NCBI GenBank assembly: GCA_030840545.1
Contig: JAVEEH010000088.1
Coordinates: 1-8,484 of the forward strand
Length of the DNA stretch: 8,484 nt
Source: Frankiaceae bacterium
GTDB lineage: Bacteria > Actinomycetota > Actinomycetes > JAFAQI01
Direction of reading: 5' to 3'
Below are positions 1 to 5,788 of this stretch, in pieces. Every line of letters begins with the position of its first letter. Positions within the stretch are counted from its first letter, which is position 1. The notes under the pieces are model-generated. The model was not told where the DNA came from. It worked only from the letters and a program-made list of their open reading frames with translations, and did not search any database. A program made the translations under genes and the position numbers.

Positions 1-231
1 ATCGTCGCGCTCGCCGAACGCCGCTGGGTGCGCGTGCTTGGTGCGCTCTATCCGTGCGCGACGCTGTTCGTCATCATCGGCACCGCCAACCACTACATGC
101 TCGACGCAGCCGGCGGGGTCGCCGTCCTCGTCGTCGGTTTCGCGGTGCAGCGGGTGCTCTCCGGTCGGTCAGCCTTCGCGGCCCCGACACTGGCGACGCT
201 GCATCCGTCAGAGCTCCCGGCCGCTGCCTGA
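1..231 (+). CDS. PAP2-superfamily membrane phosphatase/phosphotransferase, C-terminal fragment
   Basis: Only the last 76 residues are present; the frame is open to the first base of the window, so the gene starts upstream. A hydrophobic stretch (about residues 13-28) runs into the motif GTANHYMLD, giving a His (31) and Asp (35) in HxxxD spacing. This resembles the third conserved motif of the PAP2/AUR1-like superfamily, where the His and Asp take part in phosphoryl transfer from lipid phosphates. A second hydrophobic segment (about 38-50) follows, then a short polar tail. The protein is therefore probably an integral membrane enzyme acting on a lipid phosphate or phosphoinositide-type substrate. 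The substrate cannot be told from this fragment, and the earlier PAP2 motifs (KxxxxxxRP, PSGH) are outside the window. It converges on glnE with 7 bp between the stop codons. Confidence 0.72.
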   Translation: MVALAERRWVRVLGALYPCATLFVIIGTANHYMLDAAGGVAVLVVGFAVQRVLSGRSAFAAPTLATLHPSELPAAA

Positions 232-242
232 CCGTCGGTCAG
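228..242. terminator. Palindrome containing both convergent stop codons (possible bidirectional terminator)
   Basis: CTGACC-GTC-GGTCAG is a perfect 6-bp inverted repeat with a 3-base loop. The left arm holds the TGA of the PAP2 gene (229-231) and the right arm holds the complement of the glnE TGA (239-241). Either transcript could form the same short hairpin. There is no U-tract, which is common for actinobacterial terminators, but a 6-bp stem is short. A terminator role is inference. Confidence 0.4.
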
Positions 243-3166
243 CTGAAGAACACGTCTTCGTAGACGGCTCGGGCGCGCCGGGTTGCGCGCAGGTAGTCCT
301 CCACCATGTCCTGGGTGCGACCAGCCGCGTAGCCCATCGCCCGGGCGACCGCTGCCGACGTGCGGGGGTCGGTCGGCACCGCATCCGCGGCCCGGCCGCG
401 GGCCAGCACGATGGCGTTGCGCACCCGCATGGCGATGCGCCAGGCATCGGCGAGGACGTCGGCCTGTTCGTCGTCGAGCAGGCCGTGGTCCCGGGCGGCC
501 TTGATCGCAGGAAGTGTCGAGGGGGTGCGCAGCCCCTGGACCTCGGCGGCGTGCCTGAGCTGCAGCAGCTGCACGGTCCACTCGACGTCGGCGAGCCCAC
601 CGCGGCCGAGCTTGGTGTGCAGGGTCGGGTCGGCCCCGCGGGGCAGTCGCTCGGCCTCGATGCGGACCTTGAGCCGCCGGATCTCCTTCGCGGTGGCGGC
701 GTCGATGCCGCCGACGGGATAGCGGACCGGGTCGATCGCGTCGACGAAACGGGCGCCGAGCGCAGCGTCACCGGCCAGCGGCCGAGCCCGCAGCAGCGCC
801 TGGCTCTCCCAGACAGCGCTCCAGCGCCGGTAGTACTCGGCGTAGGAGGACAGGCTGCGGACCAGCGGCCCCTGCCGGCCTTCCGGGCGCAGGTCGGCGT
901 CGACGACGAGCGGCGGGTCCGGCGCCGGCAGGGCGAGCAGCCGACGCATCTCGGTGGCCGCGTCGTGCGCGGCCTGGGTGTGGGCCGGCGTGTCGAGGCC
1001 GTCGACCGGCTCGTAGACGAACATCACGTCGGCATCGCTGCCATAGCCCTGTTCGGCGCCGCCGAGGCGCCCCATCCCGATGACCGCGAGACGCACCTGC
1101 AGCGGCGTGCGCTGCTCGGCTTCGATCTTCATCACCGCGGTCTGCAGTGCCGCCTCCAACGTCGCGCCCGCCGCGTCGGACAGCGCGCGGCCGACGGTGT
1201 CGAGGTCGGCGCGGCCGAGCAGGTCGGCGCTCGCGATGCGCAGCAGCTCGCGCCGGCGCAGCCCGCGTGCGACGGCGACCGCGCTCTCCCAGTCGTCGTT
1301 GCGTCGCACCGACGCGAGCAGCTCGGCCGTGAGCTGCTCGCCCGGTCGCGGCACCAGCTCGTCGTCGTGCCCGAGCATCGCGATGGCGTCGGGTGCCCGC
1401 GCCAGCAGGTCCGCGACGAATCGGCTGGTGGCGAGCAGCCGGGCGAGACGCTCGGCGGTGGCACCCTCGTCGCGCAGGACCCGCAGGAACCACGGCGTGC
1501 TGCCGAGGGCATCGCTGACCTGCCGGAACGCGAGCAGACCCGCGTCCGGATCAGCGGCGTCGGCGAACCACCCGAGCATGACCGGCAGCAGTGTGCGTTG
1601 GATCGAGGCGCGGCGGCTCACGCCTTGCGTCAATGCTTCCAGGTGCCGCAGCGCCGCAGCGGGATCGACGAAACCGAGCGCCTCGAGCCGTTGCCGCGCC
1701 GCTTCGGGAGTGAGCCGGGCCTGCTCCGCCGGCAGCCGGGCGACCGCATCGAGCAACGGCCGGTAGAAGAGCTTCTCGTGCAACCGACGTACCTCGCGGT
1801 TGTGCGCGTCGTAGTCCGCTCGCCAGGACTGCACATCGCGGTAACCCATCGCGCGGGCGAGCCGGCGCAGCTCCGGCTCGGACGTCGGGAGCAGATGGGT
1901 GCGGCGCAGCTGGACGAGTTGAAGACGGTGCTCGACGGTGCGCAGGAAGCGGTACGCCGCGGCGAGGCGGGCCGCGTCCTCGCGGGCGACGTAACCACCG
2001 GCGGCGAGGGCATCGAGCGCGACCAGCGTGGTGGAGCTGCGCAGCGATGTGTCGCTGCGACCGTGCACGAGCTGGAGCAGCTGCACCGCGAACTCGACGT
2101 CGCGCAGGCCACCGGGCCCGAGCTTCACCTCGCGATCGGCATCGGCGACGGGCACGTGCTCGACGACGCGTCGGCGCATCGCCTGGACGTCCGCGACGAA
2201 CCCGTCCCGCTGCGCCGCGGACCAGACGAGCGGCGTGAGCGCCTCGACGTAGGCCTTGCCGAGGTCCTCGTCACCGGCGACCGGGCGGGCCTTGAGAAGG
2301 GCTTGGAACTCCCAGGTCTTCGCCCAGCGCCGGTAATAGGTCTCGTGGCTGGCGAGCGTGCGCACCAGTGGACCGGACTTCCCTTCCGGGCGCAGCCCGG
2401 CATCGACCGGCCAGATCATGCCCTCGGCGGTGACATCGGAGCAGACCCGCATCATCGCCGCGGCCAACGCAGTGGCACCCGCGTCGGCAGGCTCGGCGAC
2501 GAAGACGACGTCGACGTCGCTCACGTAGTTGAGCTCGCGGCCGCCGCACTTGCCCAGCCCGATCACAGCGATCCGGCTGTCCAGCGGATGCTCGCGGCGG
2601 GCGACCTCGAGCGCGGCGCCGAGCGTCGCTTCGGCGAGATCGGCGAGCTCGCCGGCCACGTCGTCGACCGCCAACGCGCCTGACAGGTCGCGGGCAGCAA
2701 TGGTCAGCAGACAGCGGCGGTAGGCGACCCGCAGCGCGTCGTAGGCCGGGCGGCCGGTCAGACCATCGACGGCGTCGGCCAGTGCGCGCTGGAGTCCGAG
2801 TCGGCTGGGGCGGGAGCTGATGACGGCGTCGGCGGCGAGCGCGCGCCAGTGCGCCGGGTGGCGGACGAGATGGTCGGCGAGGGCGGCGCTGGCACCGAGG
2901 ACGGCGAACAGCCGGGCCCGCAGACCCTCGTCGTCGTCCAACGCCCGCAGCAGCCGGCTGCGGTCGGGAGCGGCCTCGACGAGGCGGCCGAGACCAGCCA
3001 GCGCGAGGTCGGGATCAGCTGCTGCCGCCAGCCCGGCGATGACCGGGCCGTCGTCGTCAGCGTCGAGGCCGAGAGCCAGCAGCGTCTGTGTCGCTGCCGC
3101 GGGGTCGGCGAACCCGATGCGCGCCAGGCGCGCGACCGCCGTCGTACCGCGGTCCGGGCTCGTCAC
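239..3166 (-). CDS. glnE: Bifunctional glutamine synthetase adenylyltransferase/adenylyl-removing enzyme
   Basis: GlnE attaches AMP to, and removes it from, a regulatory tyrosine of beta-type glutamine synthetase, matching enzyme activity to nitrogen supply. The 975-residue protein has the expected duplicated layout. The N-terminal (adenylyl-removing) nucleotidyltransferase domain has GLGKCGGRELNYVSDVD, with SDVD at about 216-219, a further acidic residue in VDAGLRPEG (about 254-262) and PGGLRDVEF (about 351-359). The C-terminal (adenylylating) domain has GMGRLGGAEQGYGSDAD, with GSDAD at about 709-713, DADLRPEG (about 756-763) and GRGGLADVEW (about 854-863). Length is close to the roughly 990 residues of the M. 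tuberculosis protein. The frame extends to a GTG at 3208, but I prefer the GTG at 3166: the protein then begins VTSPDRGTTAVARLARIGF, like other actinobacterial GlnE N-termini, and a -10-like hexamer lies 7 nt upstream. Both catalytic domains look intact. Confidence 0.95.
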   Translation of the reverse strand: MTSPDRGTTAVARLARIGFADPAAATQTLLALGLDADDDGPVIAGLAAAADPDLALAGLGRLVEAAPDRSRLLRALDDDEGLRARLFAVLGASAALADHLVRHPAHWRALAADAVISSRPSRLGLQRALADAVDGLTGRPAYDALRVAYRRCLLTIAARDLSGALAVDDVAGELADLAEATLGAALEVARREHPLDSRIAVIGLGKCGGRELNYVSDVDVVFVAEPADAGATALAAAMMRVCSDVTAEGMIWPVDAGLRPEGKSGPLVRTLASHETYYRRWAKTWEFQALLKARPVAGDEDLGKAYVEALTPLVWSAAQRDGFVADVQAMRRRVVEHVPVADADREVKLGPGGLRDVEFAVQLLQLVHGRSDTSLRSSTTLVALDALAAGGYVAREDAARLAAAYRFLRTVEHRLQLVQLRRTHLLPTSEPELRRLARAMGYRDVQSWRADYDAHNREVRRLHEKLFYRPLLDAVARLPAEQARLTPEAARQRLEALGFVDPAAALRHLEALTQGVSRRASIQRTLLPVMLGWFADAADPDAGLLAFRQVSDALGSTPWFLRVLRDEGATAERLARLLATSRFVADLLARAPDAIAMLGHDDELVPRPGEQLTAELLASVRRNDDWESAVAVARGLRRRELLRIASADLLGRADLDTVGRALSDAAGATLEAALQTAVMKIEAEQRTPLQVRLAVIGMGRLGGAEQGYGSDADVMFVYEPVDGLDTPAHTQAAHDAATEMRRLLALPAPDPPLVVDADLRPEGRQGPLVRSLSSYAEYYRRWSAVWESQALLRARPLAGDAALGARFVDAIDPVRYPVGGIDAATAKEIRRLKVRIEAERLPRGADPTLHTKLGRGGLADVEWTVQLLQLRHAAEVQGLRTPSTLPAIKAARDHGLLDDEQADVLADAWRIAMRVRNAIVLARGRAADAVPTDPRTSAAVARAMGYAAGRTQDMVEDYLRATRRARAVYEDVFFS

Positions 3167-3173
3167 GCGGGCG

Positions 3174-3179
3174 ACGCTA
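3174..3179 (-). promoter_or_regulatory. Putative -10 element of a leaderless glnE transcript
   Basis: Read on the minus strand, TAGCGT is followed by 7 nt (CGCCCGC) and then the GTG at 3166. This spacing would put the transcription start at the first base of the start codon. No Shine-Dalgarno sequence precedes that GTG, and no clear -35 hexamer is visible. The call rests on the TANNNT consensus of actinobacterial housekeeping promoters and is inference. Confidence 0.4.
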
Positions 3180-3210
3180 GCCGGTGGCGCGCAGACATCG
3201 GAGGACACGA

Positions 3211-3223
3211 CCCGACTCTCGGG
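3211..3223. repeat. Short inverted repeat between the amidotransferase and glnE
   Basis: CCCGA-CTC-TCGGG is a perfect 5-bp stem with a 3-base loop. It lies in the 72-bp gap after the amidotransferase stop (3239) and before the preferred glnE start (3166). It could end or attenuate the glnA2-amidotransferase transcript before glnE's own promoter. In GC-rich DNA so short a stem may also arise by chance. Confidence 0.25.
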
Positions 3224-3238
3224 CGCGACGGCCCGCGG

Positions 3239-3931
3239 TCAGCCGGTGACGAGCTTGGCGAAGCGCTGAGCGAGGTCCCGACCGACGGCTTGCAGCTGCT
3301 CGTCGGCACCGGCGACCTCGGCCACGAGCTCCTCGGGCTCGCGCCCCGTCTCCCGGACGGCCGCCGCGTCGCTCTGGGCCCAGTCGGCAACCATCGCCAG
3401 GGTGGCCTCGAGATGGAACTGCAGCCCCCAGGCGACCTCGCCGACCCGGAAGGCCTGCACCGGATACCGATCGGAGGCGGCAAGCAGGGCAGCGCCCGGT
3501 GGCGCGGCCGTGATCGCGTCGAAGTGCCACTGCACGACCGACAGCGATCCGGCCTCCATCAGGTCGTCCGAGGCGGCGACGCTGACAGAGCCGAGGCCCA
3601 GCTCAGGCCCGGCCGCGCCGCGACCGACCGTGCCGCCGCAGGCCACGGCCAGCAGCTGCGCCCCCAGGCACACACCGAGCGTCGGCACGCCATCGTCGAC
3701 CGCGCTCGCGAGCAACGACCGCACCGACGGCAGCCACGGCGCATCTTCGTCGTCCGTCGCGCCCATCGGGCCACCGAGCACGATCAAGGCGTCGCCCTCG
3801 ACGGACGGTGGCACCCGATGCCCCATGTAGGGGTGGATCGGGTGCACGTCCAGGCCGACGGCCGGCAACCACTCCTGCAGCCAGCCAAGCCCCTCGGACG
3901 CGGTGTGCTGGACGATCAGGGCTCGGGCCAC
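3239..3931 (-). CDS. Class I glutamine amidotransferase (GATase1) family protein
   Basis: This 230-residue protein is a free-standing class I glutamine amidotransferase domain, probably cytoplasmic (no signal peptide or membrane segment). It has the oxyanion loop LGGPMG (about 52-57), the nucleophile elbow GVCLGAQLLA with Cys88, and the GLQFHLEAT motif giving His173 and Glu175, so the Cys-His-Glu triad is complete. It resembles stand-alone GuaA-like amidotransferases (COG0518 type), but no synthetase partner domain is attached, so the acceptor of the ammonia, or the amide hydrolysed, is unknown. The start is the GTG at 3931, giving VARALIVQH, the usual first beta strand; it lies 5 nt after the glnA2 stop with no evident ribosome binding site, implying translational coupling. 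An in-frame start at 4000 would overlap glnA2 and add an unrelated leader. A gamma-glutamyl hydrolase role (PuuD-like) is an alternative suggested by context. Confidence 0.85.
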   Translation of the reverse strand: MARALIVQHTASEGLGWLQEWLPAVGLDVHPIHPYMGHRVPPSVEGDALIVLGGPMGATDDEDAPWLPSVRSLLASAVDDGVPTLGVCLGAQLLAVACGGTVGRGAAGPELGLGSVSVAASDDLMEAGSLSVVQWHFDAITAAPPGAALLAASDRYPVQAFRVGEVAWGLQFHLEATLAMVADWAQSDAAAVRETGREPEELVAEVAGADEQLQAVGRDLAQRFAKLVTG

Positions 3932-3936
3932 GGATG

Positions 3937-5277
3937 TCAGAGCACCGGCAGATAGCGCGTCAGCTCGAACGGCGTGACCTGCTGGCGGTATGACTCCCAC
4001 TCAGCCCGCTTGTTGCGAAGGAAGAAGTCGAACACGTGCTCGCCCAGGGTCTCGGCCATCAGCTCTGAGGACTCGAGCGTCTTGATCGCATCGGACAGGG
4101 ACCCGGGCAGCGGCGCGATGCCGAGCGCCCGACGCTCGCCGTCGGTCAGCGCCCAGACGTCGTCTTCCGCGCCGTCCGGCAGCTCGTAACCCTCCTCGAT
4201 CCCCTTCAGACCGGCCGCCAGCAGCACGGCGAACATCAGGTAGGGGTTGCCCGCGGAGTCCGGTGACCTGATCTCGACCCGGGTCGAGTTGCCCTTGTGC
4301 GGCTTATACATCGGCACCCGCACCAGCGCCGAACGGTTGTTGTGGCCCCAGCACACATACGCCGGCGCCTCGCCACCACCCCACAACCGCTTGTAGGAGT
4401 TGACCCACTGGTTGGTGACCGCGGTCATCTCCGCGGCATGACGCAGCAGCCCGGCGACGAACGCCTTGCCCACCTTCGACAGCTGGAACTGATCCGACGC
4501 GTCATGGAAGGCGTTGCGGTCACCTTCGAACAACGACAGATGCGTGTGCATCGCCGAACCCGGCTGGTCGGTGAACGGCTTGGGCATGAACGACGCATAG
4601 ATGCCCTGCTCGAGCGCGACCTCCTTGACGACGAGCCGCATCGTCATCAGGTTGTCGGCGGTCGTCAGGGCGTCCGCATAGCGCAGGTCGATCTCCTGCT
4701 GGCCCGGCGCGACCTCGTGATGGCTGAACTCCACCGAGATGCCCATCCGCTCGAGCATCGTGATCGCCTGCCGGCGGAAGTCGTGGCCGAGATCGTGCGG
4801 CGTCTGGTCGAAGTAGCCGCCCGCGTCGATGGGCTCCGGCAGCATCACCGCGGCCGTCGGTCGCTCCCGCAGCAGGAAGAACTCGACCTCGGGATGCACA
4901 TAGAACGTGAACCCGAGCTCTGCGGCCTTCTGCATGACCCGGCGCAGAACGTGACGCGGGTCGGCGTACGACGGGGTCCCGTCCGGCATGAGGATGTCGC
5001 AGAACATCCGCGCGGTGCCGGGGGCTTCACCGCGCCACGGCAGCACCTGGAACGTCGAGGGGTCGGGGCGGGCGAGCATGTCCGACTCGGCGACCCGCGC
5101 GAAGCCTTCGATTGCCGAGCCGTCGAAGCCGATGCCTTCGGCGAACGCTCCCTCGAGCTCGGCCGGGGCGACCGCGACCGACTTCAGGAAACCGAGCACG
5201 TCGGTGAACCACAGCCGGACGAAGCGGATGTCTCGTTCCTCGATCGTGCGCAGGACGAACTCCTGCTGACGCTCCAT
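3937..5277 (-). CDS. glnA2: Glutamine synthetase GlnA2 (type I-alpha, not adenylylatable)
   Basis: This 446-residue protein is the same length as, and closely resembles, M. tuberculosis GlnA2. It is a class I glutamine synthetase-fold enzyme that ligates glutamate to ammonia (or, in some homologues, an amine) using ATP, as a cytoplasmic dodecamer. Visible active-site elements are FDGS with Asp52 (matching the ammonium-binding Asp50 of the E. coli enzyme), HPEVEFF (Glu130, Glu132), SHHEVAPGQQE (Glu188, Glu195), GSAMHTH (His244), the flap GGEAP (Glu303), NRSALVR (Arg315) and RVEIRSPD (Glu335, Arg337). The segment that carries the adenylylated tyrosine in beta-type enzymes (NLYDLPPEE) reads DVWALTDGE here, with Trp375, so GlnE should not regulate it. 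The ATG at 5277 gives the family-typical start MERQQEFVLRT. It heads a transcript with the downstream amidotransferase. Streptomyces GlnA2 has been reported to gamma-glutamylate polyamines, so the true acceptor is open, although Asp52 and Glu303 are kept. Confidence 0.94.
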   Translation of the reverse strand: MERQQEFVLRTIEERDIRFVRLWFTDVLGFLKSVAVAPAELEGAFAEGIGFDGSAIEGFARVAESDMLARPDPSTFQVLPWRGEAPGTARMFCDILMPDGTPSYADPRHVLRRVMQKAAELGFTFYVHPEVEFFLLRERPTAAVMLPEPIDAGGYFDQTPHDLGHDFRRQAITMLERMGISVEFSHHEVAPGQQEIDLRYADALTTADNLMTMRLVVKEVALEQGIYASFMPKPFTDQPGSAMHTHLSLFEGDRNAFHDASDQFQLSKVGKAFVAGLLRHAAEMTAVTNQWVNSYKRLWGGGEAPAYVCWGHNNRSALVRVPMYKPHKGNSTRVEIRSPDSAGNPYLMFAVLLAAGLKGIEEGYELPDGAEDDVWALTDGERRALGIAPLPGSLSDAIKTLESSELMAETLGEHVFDFFLRNKRAEWESYRQQVTPFELTRYLPVL

Positions 5278-5283
5278 GCGCCC

Positions 5284-5289
5284 AGCCTA
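5284..5289 (-). promoter_or_regulatory. Putative -10 element of a leaderless glnA2 transcript
   Basis: On the minus strand, TAGGCT is followed by GGGCGC (6 nt) and then the glnA2 ATG at 5277. The same hexamer and spacing occur before nadE. There is no Shine-Dalgarno sequence between the hexamer and the ATG, and no good -35 match 17-18 nt upstream. The promoter sits in the 41-bp gap after the receiver gene, so glnA2 can be expressed separately from it. Confidence 0.5.
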
Positions 5290-5318
5290 CGGCGGGGACA
5301 TGAGGATCGCGTGCCCGC

Positions 5319-5690
5319 TCAGGCGACAGCGAGCAGTGCCGCCAGCTCGTCGAGGGGCCGGCCCTTCTCCACGATGGCGTCTGCCCCGAGCTCGTGCGCC
5401 CGGAGCTGGAGGTCGGTCGTGCTCTCCGAGGTGTGCATGATGATGCGCGCCGTCGGGCACGCGCGGCGCAGATCGGCCAGGATCTCGATGCCGTCACCGC
5501 CGGGCATGCGGTTGTCGAGCACGATCGCCTCGGGCGCGTGCTCCGCGGCGAGGAGCAGGCCGCGGCCGGCGTCGGGCGCGGTCAGCACGACCGGCCAGCC
5601 GGCCACGCGCAGCATGTATGCCTCCAGCGCCGAGCACACCGCGGCGTTGTCGTCGACGATGAGCAGCTTGGGGTCACCGGCCATGCCCAC
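5319..5690 (-). CDS. Single-domain response regulator (receiver domain only)
   Basis: The 123-residue protein is one CheY-like receiver domain with no output domain. LLIVDDN supplies the acidic pair Asp13-Asp14, VLDNRMPGGDG the phosphoacceptor Asp59, HTSES the conserved Thr87/Ser88, and EKG the invariant Lys109. All residues needed for phosphorylation and metal binding are present. After the last helix (PLDELAALLAVA) the gene stops, so it cannot bind DNA itself; it probably acts by protein contact or as a phosphorelay intermediate. No histidine kinase is in the window. The start is GTG 5690, with AGGGA at 5696-5700 five nt upstream; an in-frame ATG at 5684 would shorten it by two residues. 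It is 41 bp upstream of glnA2 on the same strand and divergent from nadE. Its target is unknown; a link to nitrogen control is only a guess from position. Confidence 0.88.
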   Translation of the reverse strand: MGMAGDPKLLIVDDNAAVCSALEAYMLRVAGWPVVLTAPDAGRGLLLAAEHAPEAIVLDNRMPGGDGIEILADLRRACPTARIIMHTSESTTDLQLRAHELGADAIVEKGRPLDELAALLAVA

Positions 5691-5695
5691 GATCG

Positions 5696-5700
5696 TCCCT
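5696..5700 (-). promoter_or_regulatory. Ribosome binding site of the receiver gene
   Basis: AGGGA on the minus strand lies 5 nt before the GTG at 5690 and 11 nt before the ATG at 5684. The spacing slightly favours the GTG but does not settle the start. Confidence 0.4.
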
Positions 5701-5740
5701 GGCCAGGTGGCGCGCCGCTATCGCTTGATCGGGTTCTGAC

Positions 5741-5760
5741 ACTCATCCGTTCGGATGGGT
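5741..5760. repeat. 20-bp inverted repeat in the nadE/receiver divergent promoter region (possible operator)
   Basis: ACTCATCCG-TT-CGGATGGGT pairs over 9 positions, eight of them Watson-Crick and one T-G mismatch, around a central TT; the core CATCCG-TT-CGGATG is perfect. If nadE transcription starts at its GTG (5789), the repeat is centred near -38 and overlaps the -35 position, where repressors or activators often bind. It does not resemble the NrtR or Rex consensus as I know them. Operator function is inference; a hairpin is less likely because the loop is only two bases. Confidence 0.45.
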
Positions 5761-5776
5761 AGGCCGGCCTGGCCCG

Positions 5777-5782
5777 TAGGCT
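5777..5782 (+). promoter_or_regulatory. Putative -10 element of a leaderless nadE transcript
   Basis: TAGGCT is followed by CGTGCT (6 nt) and then the nadE GTG at 5789, matching the spacing seen before glnA2. No Shine-Dalgarno sequence is present, which supports a leaderless message beginning at the start codon. The -35 position falls within the right arm of the 5741-5760 inverted repeat and is not consensus. Confidence 0.5.
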
Positions 5783-5788
5783 CGTGCT

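Noticed and set aside
38..2683. Very long open frame (881 codons) on the plus strand opposite glnE
   Set aside because: It is antisense to glnE and rich in Arg, Gly, Ala, Asp and His, typical of an opposite-strand frame in GC-rich coding DNA. It shows no recognisable motif and overlaps the PAP2 gene in another frame.
2849..3955. 368-codon plus-strand frame opposite the amidotransferase and the start of glnE
   Set aside because: It is antisense to two recognised genes, has no motif and has low-complexity Arg/Gly/Asp/His composition.
3932..4000. Extended start for the amidotransferase at 4000
   Set aside because: It would overlap the glnA2 end by 64 nt and add 23 residues unlike the family. 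The GTG at 3931 begins at the first conserved strand.
5291..5318. Possible terminator between the receiver gene and glnA2
   Set aside because: Only a 3-bp GC stem could be drawn, too weak to call.
4297..5739. 480-codon plus-strand frame opposite glnA2 and the receiver gene
   Set aside because: It runs antisense across two well-supported genes and ignores the boundary between them. Its composition is typical of a shadow frame.
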